Shown here piece after piece: positions 1 to 8,039 of a DNA stretch of 64,000 nucleotides; the stretch's first letter is position 1; each line of letters opens with the position of its first letter. Source of the DNA: Candidatus Acetothermia bacterium (lineage in GTDB: Bacteria > Bipolaricaulota > Bipolaricaulia > Bipolaricaulales > Bipolaricaulaceae); NCBI GenBank assembly GCA_003562845.1, contig PWTL01000071.1:1-64000 (forward strand). Reading direction: 5' to 3'. Both the position numbers and the translations under genes were made by a program. The notes under the pieces were generated by a model. The model saw nothing but the letters and a program-made list of their open reading frames with translations. It was not told the origin of the DNA and ran no database searches.

Positions 1-882
1 AACCTGTTGTTCGTCGGCCCGCCGGGGGCGGGCAAGTCACTCCTGGCCCGCTGTCTTCCAGGGGTGCTCCCCGAACTCTCGCTGGAGGAGGCCCTGGAGG
101 TAAGCCGCATCCACTCAGTAGCGGGGCTGCTTCCGCCCGAGCGGCCACTGTTGCGCTGGCGGCCGTTTCGCGACCCCCATCACACAGTCTCCTATGCGGG
201 GATGGTCGGCGGTGGTCGCGGGGTTCCGACCCCTGGGGAGGTCACGCTGGCCCACCGGGGGGTGCTGTTTCTGGACGAGCTTCCGGAGTTCCCCCGCAGA
301 GTGCTGGAGGCGCTGCGGCAGCCGCTCGAGGAGGGTCGGATCAACGTCACCCGCAGCGGGATGAACGTCACGTTTCCCGCAGCGGTGATGCTGGTAGGGG
401 CGATGAACCCGTGTCTGTGCGGTTATCTGGGGGACCAACAGCGGGGCTGTCGCTGCCGGCCGCATGAGGTCGAACAGTACCGGAAGCGCCTGTCGGGGCC
501 GTTCATGGACAGGATGGACCTGTTCGTCCCTGTGCCGCGGCTCAGCCGAGACGAACTCCTGGGAGAGGGAGAGGCGGAGACCTCGGCGGCGGTCCGTGTG
601 CGCGTGGAAGCGGCCCGCCGGCGACAGGGGGAGCGCTTGGGAGGGGCAGGTCGGACGAACGCGCAGCTGGGCCCGGGGACGGTGAGAAAGGAATGTCGCC
701 TGACTCGGCAGGGGCGGCAGCTCATGGAGCGGGCGGTGGACCACTTTGGGCTGACAGGGAGAGGCTATTCGCGCACGCTGAAGGTAGCGCGTACGGTCGC
801 CGACCTCGACGGGGCGGAGACGATCGATGCCCAACACTTGGCCGAGGCTCTGCAGTACCGTGCCGGCGAGGACAGGCGGTAG
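1..882 (+). CDS. comM: ComM/YifB-type Mg-chelatase-like AAA+ ATPase (5'-truncated by window)
   Basis: This is the C-terminal 293 residues of a ComM/YifB family AAA+ protein; full-length relatives are about 500 residues, so the start lies upstream of the window. Walker A (GPPGAGKS) is at visible residues 6-13, Walker B (LFLDELPEF) near 90, and the family's MNPCLCGY and cysteine-rich stretch near 135-150. A Mg_chelatase_C-like helical region follows, with GYSRTLKVARTVADL near its end. ComM is known as a hexameric branch-migration helicase for integrating transformed DNA; the role here is inferred from family. The gene ends with TAG. A decayed partial second copy lies at 4167-4466. Confidence 0.93.
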   Translation, partial: NLLFVGPPGAGKSLLARCLPGVLPELSLEEALEVSRIHSVAGLLPPERPLLRWRPFRDPHHTVSYAGMVGGGRGVPTPGEVTLAHRGVLFLDELPEFPRRVLEALRQPLEEGRINVTRSGMNVTFPAAVMLVGAMNPCLCGYLGDQQRGCRCRPHEVEQYRKRLSGPFMDRMDLFVPVPRLSRDELLGEGEAETSAAVRVRVEAARRRQGERLGGAGRTNAQLGPGTVRKECRLTRQGRQLMERAVDHFGLTGRGYSRTLKVARTVADLDGAETIDAQHLAEALQYRAGEDRR

Positions 883-966
883 GGGGGAGTATCGACGGAA
901 CCGTTCTACAGGAAGCGCTCCATGAGCAACGACCCCGTAAGATGCCGAGCGTTGCGCTAGCGTGGC

Positions 967-1012
967 GGACTGCCACGAGGCTATGGTGTAGCGAGAGGCG
1001 GGCAGTCCTTTT
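967..1012 (+). terminator. possible terminator after comM
   Basis: A perfect 8-bp stem (GGACTGCC / GGCAGTCC) encloses a 26-base loop that can form a small inner hairpin (GCTA/TAGC), and TTTTC follows. It lies 85 bases after the comM stop and before the DUF433 gene. The long loop makes it less certain than a textbook intrinsic terminator. Confidence 0.4.
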
Positions 1013-1062
1013 CTCCCTGAAGGGGGCGAACGAGCGGGGCGAGGGCATTGAGGAGGTTAGGC

Positions 1063-1305
1063 ATGACCCGTGAAGAGCTGCTGTCACGGATATCGATCAA
1101 CCCGGACATTTGTTTCGGCAAGCCTTGCATCAGGGGGCACCGAATATGGGTGTCGCTCATCTTGGACCTCCTGGCGAGCGGCTGGAGTCATAAGGACGTC
1201 TTGGACAAGTACCCCGGGTTGGAGGAGGCTGACATTCTCGCCTGCATTGCGTATGGCGCTGAGATGGCGCGCGAACGATACGTCGAAGTGCCGATGAATG
1301 CCTGA
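1063..1305 (+). CDS. DUF433 family antitoxin-like protein
   Basis: An 80-residue DUF433 protein. The family hallmarks are visible: INPDICFGKPCIRGHRI at residues 10-26, a helix-turn-helix-like stretch (DLLASGWSHKDVLDKYPGL), and ADILACIAYGAEMA. The ATG at 1063 has a strong ribosome site (GAGGAGG) eight bases before it. DUF433 proteins are usually the antitoxin of DUF5615 PIN-like toxins, and such a toxin frame begins two bases after this stop, so the pair is classical. The toxin frame carries a nonsense codon, so this antitoxin may now be an orphan. It would be expected to bind its own promoter, but no clear operator was found upstream. Confidence 0.85.
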   Translation: MTREELLSRISINPDICFGKPCIRGHRIWVSLILDLLASGWSHKDVLDKYPGLEEADILACIAYGAEMARERYVEVPMNA

Positions 1306-1307
1306 GC

Positions 1308-1691
1308 GTGAAGATCAAGCTGGACGAGAACCTGGGAGAGCGTGGCGCGGAGTTATTTCGTGCTGCGGGCCTTGACGTGGCGACGGTTCAGTCCCAGTCG
1401 TTGACCTAGGCTTACGACCGGGAGTTGATCGCCCTGTGCAGGGCGGAGTCGCGGTGCCTAGTGACGTTGGATATGGACTTCAGCAATCCTCTGGTGTTCA
1501 GTCCCTGGGAATACTCCGGCATCGCCGTGTTGAGGCTGCCGCGGAAGCCCACCGACGAACACTTGTGGGCCTGCTGTGGCACCCTGATCCGGGGCCTTCA
1601 GAGATCTGACATCAACGAGAAAATCTGGATCGTTGAGACCGAGCGAATCCGAGAGTATCGGCCAGAGCATCCAGACGTCTCAGGGGAGTGA
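1308..1691 (+). pseudogene. DUF5615 PIN-like toxin interrupted by an in-frame TAG
   Basis: Reading from the GTG at 1308, the frame gives a DUF5615 N-terminus (VKIKLDENLGERGAELFRAAGLDV) with the catalytic-type acidic residue of KLDENL. It meets TAG at 1407-1409, then continues in the same frame with the rest of the family, including CLVTLDMDFSN and GIAVLRLP, to TGA at 1691. One base change would restore about 127 residues. Other genes here (comM, proS, rpmE) end in TAG, so amber recoding is unlikely. This is a disabled toxin, unless the TAG is a sequencing error or the 3' part is re-initiated. Confidence 0.82.
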
Positions 1692-1921
1692 ACACCGCGC
1701 TATCATCGGCTAGGATTCGCACAAACCGCCAGAGGCTGTGCTGAGAACGAGTACCTCCTTTGACAGAGCGGTGAACCCGTGCATGGGCAGAGTCAAGGGG
1801 GACCGATGGCAGGAACAGGTGGGGATGTCCTGACTGAGGATGGCCAGACGATAGAGCCGGCCTGCAATCTCGCTGGAGCGGAGAACTCCTCCCGAGTAGC
1901 GTTGCACAGAAGGATGGTGTG

Positions 1922-2623
1922 ATGAAGTTCGACGTCTATTGCGACGAGAGCCGCCCGGAGCTGCTGGCCTCCAAGAACCCCAAGGGGCAGTTCATGGTGA
2001 TCGGCAGCCTCTGGCTGCCGACCGAGAGGCGCGAGCCTCTCAAGAGAGCGATACACGAGCTTCGCAACCGACACAAGGTCGGCGGTGAGTTCAAGTGGCA
2101 AAAGGTGTCCCCATCACGCCAAGGTTTCTACAAGGATCTGGTCGAGCTGTTTCACCAAGAAGGCGATGAAGCGCGGTTTCGCTGTATCGCTGTAGATCGA
2201 GACCATGTAAATCTGAAGCTCCATCACGAAGACGACCAAGAGCTCGGGTTTTACAAGTTCTACTACCAGCTCCTTCACCATTGGATCCTGGACTTCAACG
2301 AGTACGTCATCTTTGTCGACTTCAAGAGCAATCGCCGGCGCGACCGCCTGCATGTACTGCAGCGCTGTCTCAGCTGCGCCAATCTGTCCTCTGTTGTCTC
2401 CGTGGTGCAGGCTGTCCGATCTGACGAGTCGGTGCTGGTCCAGTTGACGGATGTTCTGACTGGCATGGCCTCCTACCGGCTGAACAGCCAAGTGCGCACT
2501 CATAGCGCCAAGGCAGACGTGCTTGCCCACCACGAACGCCTGCACGGCAGACAGATCGGACCTACCTACAAGAGCGAGCAGAAGTTCAACGTGTTCCGGA
2601 TAGACCTCTCAGGAGGTTGGTGA
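1922..2623 (+). CDS. DUF3800 domain protein (RNase H-like fold)
   Basis: A 233-residue DUF3800 protein. The family's acidic pattern is visible: YCDES at residues 6-10, GGEFKW near 59, VIFVDFKSNRRRD near 137-149, and QLTDVLTGM near 180. In known DUF3800 proteins these carboxylates form an RNase H-like putative nuclease site. The ATG at 1922 is preferred, with AAGGA ten bases upstream; an in-frame GTG sits directly before it at 1919. The next gene begins one base after the stop, so the two are translationally linked. DUF3800 genes are common in defence and mobile contexts, but the function is not established. Confidence 0.8.
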   Translation: MKFDVYCDESRPELLASKNPKGQFMVIGSLWLPTERREPLKRAIHELRNRHKVGGEFKWQKVSPSRQGFYKDLVELFHQEGDEARFRCIAVDRDHVNLKLHHEDDQELGFYKFYYQLLHHWILDFNEYVIFVDFKSNRRRDRLHVLQRCLSCANLSSVVSVVQAVRSDESVLVQLTDVLTGMASYRLNSQVRTHSAKADVLAHHERLHGRQIGPTYKSEQKFNVFRIDLSGGW

Positions 2624-2624
2624 G

Positions 2625-3086
2625 GTGCCGTATCCGTCGCTGCTTGGCTTGTCAGGAGAGGCCCAGTACCGTGCCCACTTCGAGACCACTTACTGCGCGG
2701 GCCCAGTCTTCACATTCGACGGGGTCGAGGTCCGCTTCCGCAGAAGCGATTTCGACCATTGCTGCTTCGAATCGTCCCGCCGCGACCGGAGCAAGGACAG
2801 GTTCTCCAGAAGCAGGGCCGAACGGCTGGACTGGATCGGGGCCGCGCTGCGCGACCCAAACGCTGAACTCTTCATAGGGTGGGACAGGAATCGTAAACGC
2901 TATGATCCGAACAGGCGCGTGGCAGTGGTGATGCAGAACTACGTCGTGGTCATCGCGATCACGGGGCCGAACCGTGCAGACTTCGTAACGGCCTATCTAG
3001 CGGAGACACAATCCCAGAAGCCGGCGCGGCCCTCCACGCTGGACCGCATCCGAAGCAGCCCGAAGTGGCCAAGAAAAAACCGCTGA
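2625..3086 (+). CDS. small protein coupled to DUF3800, possible BECR-fold RNase
   Basis: A 153-residue protein starting at GTG 2625, one base after the DUF3800 stop. No confident family was recognised. The C-terminal half (ELFIGWDRNRKRYDPNRRV, then VVVIAITG and FVTAYLAE) resembles the terminal strands of barnase/EndoU/colicin/RelE (BECR) fold nucleases, especially the 'FVTAY' ending seen in phage-associated BECR domains. The N-terminal part is rich in Arg, Asp and aromatic residues (FRRSDFDHCCFE, RRDRSKDRFSRSRAERLDW). An RNase role is inference. The basic tail ends PKWPRKNR, inside the following hairpin. It shares an evident two-gene operon with the DUF3800 gene. Confidence 0.6.
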   Translation: MPYPSLLGLSGEAQYRAHFETTYCAGPVFTFDGVEVRFRRSDFDHCCFESSRRDRSKDRFSRSRAERLDWIGAALRDPNAELFIGWDRNRKRYDPNRRVAVVMQNYVVVIAITGPNRADFVTAYLAETQSQKPARPSTLDRIRSSPKWPRKNR

Positions 3087-3107
3087 TTCGCCAGGCTGGC
3101 TCAGCGG
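3080..3107 (+). terminator. hairpin at the end of the DUF3800 operon
   Basis: CCGCTGA and TCAGCGG form a perfect 7-bp stem that overlaps the stop codon of the preceding gene; an inner GCCA/TGGC stem closes on a 3-base loop. Only a weak T-rich tail (CCTTTG) follows, so it may be a terminator or simply a 3' stabilising structure. Confidence 0.4.
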
Positions 3108-3354
3108 AGGCCTTTGTAGGTTCTGCTGCCACTGGCAGAGAACAACTGCAGTATACACCTGCCGCCACCGCATGTCCATGTTTGGAGTTGTCACACATGA
3201 TGAGCATGAAGGCTGCCCGTGTTTCTCATGTGGGATGAGCATGGAGGGTGAACCGGTCTCTGCCGTCCTGCCTGCTCTTTGTCTGTGGTAGCAATATACA
3301 TATGCAAGGGTGGGGGAGGAGGTGGATGGGATGATGCTCGCAGGAGGAAGGGGC

Positions 3355-3843
3355 ATGGTTAGGGACAACTGCGTACAGGGGGCGCTGTGCGCATTGGGCA
3401 TCGCGGCACTTGCATCTCTTCTTTGGATCCCGACACAAGCTCGAGGAGCGCAGTGGTCCGCAGCGAGTTTTGAGAGGCCTGAGTTTGAGGCTTAAGTGCT
3501 GATTCGAGACTGGTTGGTCACACCGCTCTATTTGGCTTATGGTGGCGACGGGAGCCTCTATATCTCGCACACAGACCACGGCCTGGTGATCGTTGGGGAG
3601 GACGGAACAATAGTAACACCTTGATTGAGGCCCAAGTCACCGGTGATGGCGTGCTGGCCGCAAGAGCGCTCCGGGACGGGTGTGGTCATGACTCAGCCTG
3701 TAACGCGCCGCACCTTCGAGTTAGATTCAAGGTCGTTGCCCGGCTTTGTTGATCCACAGAGGTTCGCCGTGAGCGCAAGCGGCGATATCTATCTCACTGC
3801 ACCTGGTCTACTGCTCCGATATTGGCGGGTTGAGGAGCCTTGA
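3355..3843 (+). pseudogene. remnant of a secreted beta-propeller-like protein
   Basis: The frame opens at ATG 3355 behind an excellent ribosome site (AGGAGG) and encodes a clear signal peptide: a basic start, the hydrophobic core ALGIAALASLLWIP, then TQARGAQ. It is broken by TAA at 3493 and TGA at 3622. Between and after the stops, the same frame keeps propeller-blade-like strings, GDGSLYISHTDHGLVIV at about 3547-3597 and FAVSASGDIYLTAPG at about 3763-3807, before stopping at 3843. This looks like an NHL- or SMP30-type exported protein decaying by several lesions. The exact family cannot be named. Confidence 0.55.
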
Positions 3844-4166
3844 GCCTGTGGCAGCAGTTCACCTACCACCGGGCGGAAGGGAGGGTATGGTTAGAAAGGA
3901 GCTCGGTCTAGCCGTAGCGAGAGATGCCGCAGGCCGATGGTGGGTGCAACAAGCGCCAGGGCGCAGCGCCATGCATGCCCAGTTCTCGACGTTTGCCCCG
4001 ACGAGCTCGCGTTCCTCGTGACCGAGGAGGGCGGCGAACTCGACCGGCGGGAGTGAGCTAAGGTGCATGGCAGGCGTTGTGCTGTCGCCGATCGTGATGA
4101 TTGGGCAATCTGATCAGCGTTTTCTTCTAGGCAGTTCCCATCGCAGGGTGAGTGTGCCATGTCCCG
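3844..4166. other. gene-free stretch between two pseudogenes
   Basis: No intact gene, terminator or repeat is seen here. The short open frames lack ribosome sites and recognisable domains. Given its position it is probably eroded coding DNA from the propeller pseudogene or from sequence that once lay before the comM fragment. Confidence 0.5.
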
Positions 4167-4466
4167 AACCTCCTGCTGGTGGGGCCACCGGGGGCGGGCA
4201 AGTCGCTTTCGGCGCGGTGTTTTCCCGGGGTGCTCCCGGAGCTATCGCTCGAGGAGGCGTTGGAGGTGTCACGCATTCACTCGGTGGCGGGGATGCTTTC
4301 TCCGGAGCGGCCGCTCATGCCCTGGCGGCCGTACCCCGGCCCCCATCATACAATTTCCCACGCGGGGATGGTCGGGGGGAGGGCGCGATGTGCCGGTGCC
4401 CGGGGAGGGCACGTTGCTGAAGCACTGCAGTACCGGGCAAGTGAGGAGTCAGGTGTGCACAGGTGA
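4167..4466 (+). pseudogene. internally deleted comM fragment (second copy)
   Basis: Codons from 4167 read [13 protein letters not shown] and then follow visible residues 1-70 of the comM at 1-882 with few changes ([20 protein letters not shown] is identical). A one-base shift occurs near 4375, and about 600 bases are missing. From 4416 the frame rejoins the comM C-terminus ([11 protein letters not shown] against [11 protein letters not shown]) and stops at 4466. Walker B and the C-terminal helical domain are absent, so it cannot be active. Scattered differences from the intact copy make it an old duplicate or a remnant of a diverged relative, not an assembly echo. Confidence 0.85.
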
Positions 4467-4571
4467 CGCCGGCCTCCGTTGTGTCTCCACATCCCCTCCA
4501 CAGGGAGTGCACGCAGGGTGCCCAACCTGGGCTAGTGTCCCGAATGGTGATGCTATCGAAAACCGGCTTCG

Positions 4572-4599
4572 TTGCGGGCTGGCGGTGGTAGCTTATCAT
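4572..4599 (+). promoter_or_regulatory. predicted promoter of bamA and the envelope operon
   Basis: TTGCGG at 4572-4577 and TATCAT at 4594-4599 are 16 bases apart, which gives a start of transcription about 50 bases before the bamA start codon. It is the best sigma-70 match between the comM fragment and bamA. Confidence 0.45.
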
Positions 4600-4656
4600 G
4601 TTGCACAGACACTTCGGATGGCGTTCCCGGCGAGGGACGCACGAGGAGGGGATGCC

Positions 4657-6789
4657 GTGAGGCGCTTCCTGGCGGTTGTTTTTCTAGTGGTGCTCAGTGG
4701 TACACCTTTGGCCTGGGCCCGAGAGGCTTTGCCCCTGTTGCGGGTGGAGGTAGCGGGAAACGAGCGCATAGCGCAGCGGGAGATAATCGCCGCCACCGGG
4801 CTCAAGGAAGGCGAGCCAACAGATGCGTCTCGGATCCGCCTTGCTGCACAGAGTATAGAGGAGATGGGGTATTTCGGCCGGGTAGTCCCGGACATGGAGG
4901 TCGTGGACGACCAGATCGTGGCCCGGTTCACCGTCGTCGAATACCCGGTTATCGAGAGTATTACTCTGCTCGGCGTTCCGCAGTTGGAAACAGGAACTCT
5001 GTGGGCGGCGCTGCGTAGTTGGTTCGCGGAGGGGCCGCGTGTTCCCGAGAGCAGAATCCGCTCTATCCTGCGGGACCACGACATCAGCCCGGGCAAGGTG
5101 CTCAATGCCGTCAGTCTGCGTACAGCGTTGGAGAAGGTCCTGGAAACCTATCGCGAGCGCGACGTGGTCACGGTGGAGATTGGACAGGTGATCCCCGGGG
5201 AGGAACTGGTGATCGAGATCGTGGAGCTTCCCGTGCTCGGACACCGCCTGCGGGGGCTGTCCACGGTGCCGGAAGAAGAGGTGCGGGGGTTGATCGACGT
5301 CCCCGAGGGCAAGGTGGGGCGGCTGTCGGAAATACAAGACGCGCTGAGGGCACTCACGCGCTCGGTGTACTTCTCTCACGTCGATGTCGAGCTTCAGGCC
5401 GGGGATGGCGGTGTGTGGCTGCACTGGGTGCTTGAGGAGCGGCAGCTCCTTGCGGAACCTGCTGCAGTATCCGCCATCGTGCTCTCCGGAGTTCAGGCGC
5501 TGCCCTATGAGCGAGTGGCGGGGCGCGTGGGAGAGGTCCCTTCCGGCGAGGTGGGCAACTACGAGGCGCTGAGAGCGCTGGCCCCCGCGCACGATTATTA
5601 CCTCCGGGAAGGCTACTTCATGCTTGCTTTGGACAGCGAGCTCGACGGCGATGTGTTACGGGTCCGGCTGAGGGAGGGCGCGCTCGGGGAGATCATCCTC
5701 ACCGGGAACACGCGTACCTCGGACCGGGTCGTAATGCGAGTGCTGGAGCTCCGGGAAGGGGAGTTTCTGACCGAGGCGCGGCTCTCGCGGGCCAGACAGA
5801 GCCTCATGGGCATGGGCTACTTCTCCGACGTGCAGCTGGTGCCCGAGTGGGTGGAGGACGCGCTCACGCTGACGGTGACGGTCAAGGAGATGGAGCGTTT
5901 GGGTCACATCCGCGGAGCGATGACCTACTCCCCTCAGGAGAAGGGTATCGTGGGGAACGTGGAGTACGCGCAGAAGAACTTGTTGGGCACAGCGCAGGAC
6001 GTGTCGCTGTCTTTGGCGCGTGGCCTCACCGGAACAGGTTCCACCACCTGGAGCCTCGGCTACCAGGGGCACGCGTTCCCTGTGTACAACTTGCTGAGCG
6101 TGGATTTGTACCGCCGCGAGGAGAGAGGAACGCTGACCTTGGGCGGCGAGTTCATGGTCTCGTATCCGCTCGCCCCGTACTGGAGCCTGCGCACGACGCT
6201 GCTCAGCGAACGTTCGTGGGAGGCGGCTGAAGGGACCCCGGTCGGCCAGCGAACTGCAGTGAGAATGGGGGTAAGCTTCAGTGATCGGGACAGCCCCATA
6301 TTCCCCCGCCGAGGGCAGCAGCTGAGCGTGTCGCTGGAGAAAGCGGGTACGTTCGCCCCCGGGGCGGAGTACCTTTCCCTCCTGGCGAGTGTCTCACGGT
6401 ACTGGCCGTTGGATGTGGATACCCTCCTCTGGGAGGGGCGTGCCGCGCTCGCGCAGCGCCTCCTCGTCCGTACTGGTTGGGACCTTCCCTCGCACTACCG
6501 GTTTACCCTCGGCGGGGTGGACACGGTCCGCGGGGCGACGGCCACCACCGTGGGCGGGCTGGCCCTGCTCAACACCGAGCTTCGCTTCGAACTGGCGCAG
6601 GGATTTGCCGTGGCTGGCTTCTGGGACGTGGGGACGGCTTTGACAAAGCCACACTCAGTGTCTTCTCTGGGGATGGAGATCTCGGCGCACATCGCCGGGA
6701 TGTACGTGCGCATCTCGATGGCCTGGCCGGATGACCGGCCCGCCTCGTGGGTTCCGGTGTTCGAGTTCGGTATGCAGCCGATGTTCTGA
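4657..6789 (+). CDS. bamA: outer-membrane protein assembly factor BamA
   Basis: BamA inserts beta-barrel proteins into the outer membrane. The GTG at 4657, seven bases after an AGGAGG site, gives 710 residues with a signal peptide (MRRFLAVVFLVVLSGTPLAWA). POTRA domains fill roughly residues 25-400, with the last one marked by ITLTGNTRTSD-like text (EIILTGNTRTSDRVV). The Omp85 barrel follows, containing the conserved loop-6 VRG motif (GGVDTVRGA) and ending in a terminal Phe, the usual outer-membrane signature. The open frame runs upstream into the comM fragment, but that part is not coding. It heads a long run with skp and fabZ and shows the cell is diderm. Confidence 0.93.
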   Translation: MRRFLAVVFLVVLSGTPLAWAREALPLLRVEVAGNERIAQREIIAATGLKEGEPTDASRIRLAAQSIEEMGYFGRVVPDMEVVDDQIVARFTVVEYPVIESITLLGVPQLETGTLWAALRSWFAEGPRVPESRIRSILRDHDISPGKVLNAVSLRTALEKVLETYRERDVVTVEIGQVIPGEELVIEIVELPVLGHRLRGLSTVPEEEVRGLIDVPEGKVGRLSEIQDALRALTRSVYFSHVDVELQAGDGGVWLHWVLEERQLLAEPAAVSAIVLSGVQALPYERVAGRVGEVPSGEVGNYEALRALAPAHDYYLREGYFMLALDSELDGDVLRVRLREGALGEIILTGNTRTSDRVVMRVLELREGEFLTEARLSRARQSLMGMGYFSDVQLVPEWVEDALTLTVTVKEMERLGHIRGAMTYSPQEKGIVGNVEYAQKNLLGTAQDVSLSLARGLTGTGSTTWSLGYQGHAFPVYNLLSVDLYRREERGTLTLGGEFMVSYPLAPYWSLRTTLLSERSWEAAEGTPVGQRTAVRMGVSFSDRDSPIFPRRGQQLSVSLEKAGTFAPGAEYLSLLASVSRYWPLDVDTLLWEGRAALAQRLLVRTGWDLPSHYRFTLGGVDTVRGATATTVGGLALLNTELRFELAQGFAVAGFWDVGTALTKPHSVSSLGMEISAHIAGMYVRISMAWPDDRPASWVPVFEFGMQPMF

Positions 6790-6825
6790 TACTATCCGAG
6801 ACGAAAGTAGAAGGAGGAGAGAGGG

Positions 6826-7584
6826 ATGAAGACAAACACAGTAGTTTTGTTACTCTTGGGTGCGGTGTGCCTGGGCCTGGTGGGTGGTGTCCTAGGTGGG
6901 ATGCTCATCGGCGGCAATGGCGCTGATCCGGCGCTCACGAACAGGGTGGGCGAGCTGGAGGCCAAGGTTTCCCAACTGGAGGCGGCGGACCCAGCGTCAG
7001 AACTGCGAGTCTCCTTTGTGGATGCCGAAGGGCTGTTCCTCGAAGTGTTCCTCCCACAGGTGGCGGGGGAGCGGCAGGCCATGGACCAAAAGCAGCAGGA
7101 GATGCTCTCCCTGCGCGAGAGCTACCAAGCCGGGGAGATCGATCAGGACGAGTACGAGCAGCAGTATCTCCGCTTGCAGACAGAGGCACTGCAGGCTCAG
7201 CTGCGGGTGAACCTGGCCATGCTGGAGAAGATGCTGGCCTCGGATGGTTTCGTCGGCATCAGGGGGCAGCTGCAGCAGATTCGGCAGCAGGCCGAAGTCC
7301 TGGACTCCGAGTTGGAGAGGATGCGACAGCAGAGTCGAGCGGGCGTCCTTGACCGTGAGGGGTTCATGGCCCAGCTGCAGGCTCTACAGTCTCCAACGCA
7401 GCAGTTGGATCAGGTTTTGACGCAGGCGGCCGCGGCCAAGATAGTGGAAATCTCCCAACAGGTAGCACGTGACGAGGGGTATGACTTGGCCCTGAGGAAG
7501 AAGGAAGTCGTTGTGTACTGGGATCAGGAGAGGATAGCTGACATCACCCCCGAGGTGAAACCGCGCTTGGAGAGGCTGTTTTGA
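6826..7584 (+). CDS. skp: Skp/OmpH-family periplasmic chaperone
   Basis: A 252-residue protein with an N-terminal hydrophobic segment (VVLLLLGAVCLGLVGGVLGG, signal peptide or anchor). A long, Gln/Glu-rich coiled coil covers roughly residues 40-200, and a short C-terminal strand region reads VVYWDQERIADITPEVKPRL, typical of OmpH/Skp ends. Skp chaperones hold unfolded outer-membrane proteins for BamA, and the gene follows bamA by 36 bases behind an AAGGAGG site. It is longer than E. coli Skp (about 160 residues), mainly in the coiled coil, and may stay tethered by its N-terminal helix. The call rests on shape, ending and position, not on catalytic residues. Confidence 0.8.
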   Translation: MKTNTVVLLLLGAVCLGLVGGVLGGMLIGGNGADPALTNRVGELEAKVSQLEAADPASELRVSFVDAEGLFLEVFLPQVAGERQAMDQKQQEMLSLRESYQAGEIDQDEYEQQYLRLQTEALQAQLRVNLAMLEKMLASDGFVGIRGQLQQIRQQAEVLDSELERMRQQSRAGVLDREGFMAQLQALQSPTQQLDQVLTQAAAAKIVEISQQVARDEGYDLALRKKEVVVYWDQERIADITPEVKPRLERLF

Positions 7585-7604
7585 GCGGAGCTTAAGGGCG
7601 ACCT

Positions 7605-8039
7605 TTGAACATCGAGGACCTGAAGCGCCGGCTGCCGCTGGCATACCCGTACCTGATGATCGATCGGGTCACGGCCCGCGGAGAAGGACAAGTAACAACG
7701 CGGAAGTGTGTTACGGTCAACGAACCGTTCTTCCAGGGGCATTTCCGTCCCCCGTACCCATCGGTCATGCCGGGGACCATGCTGGTGGAGGGCATGGCGC
7801 AGACTGCGGGCCTGCTCCTTGAAGGGGACCAGCTGGCTTGGTTGGCCGGGGTGGAGCGGGCCCGCTTTCATCGTCCTGTTGTGCCGGGGGACGTGGTGAC
7901 CTACCACGCGGTGCTGCAGAGGCGGCGGGGGCCCCTTCTCCGGGCGGAGGTACGGGCCGAAGTGGACGGCAAGAGGGTCGCAGAGGCGCTGATTCTGCTC
8001 ATGGAAAGCGGAGAGGAAGATGTGGGACAGACTGGTTGA
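7605..8039 (+). CDS. fabZ: 3-hydroxyacyl-ACP dehydratase FabZ-like
   Basis: A 144-residue hot-dog-fold dehydratase of fatty-acid synthesis. It begins with the family's LPLAYPYLMIDRV and has the active-site region NEPFFQGHF with catalytic His, then MPGTMLVEGMAQ with catalytic Glu. FHRPVVPGD follows later. The loop between GHF and MPG is two residues longer than the usual FabZ loop and lacks the proline that normally follows GHF. The start is TTG at 7605, the only start that keeps the whole domain. Its 3' end overlaps ftcD by 20 bases. In many diderms fabZ lies between lpxD and lpxA after bamA-skp; neither is present here. Confidence 0.88.
   Translation: MNIEDLKRRLPLAYPYLMIDRVTARGEGQVTTRKCVTVNEPFFQGHFRPPYPSVMPGTMLVEGMAQTAGLLLEGDQLAWLAGVERARFHRPVVPGDVVTYHAVLQRRRGPLLRAEVRAEVDGKRVAEALILLMESGEEDVGQTG

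Noticed and set aside
115-837. Long open frame on the minus strand inside comM
   Set aside because: It is the mirror of a GC-rich coding frame, has no ribosome site and no domain likeness.
4159-4656. Open frame that extends bamA upstream through the comM fragment
   Set aside because: The residues before GTG 4657 are frame-shifted comM remnant and spacer; the ribosome site and signal peptide fix the start at 4657.
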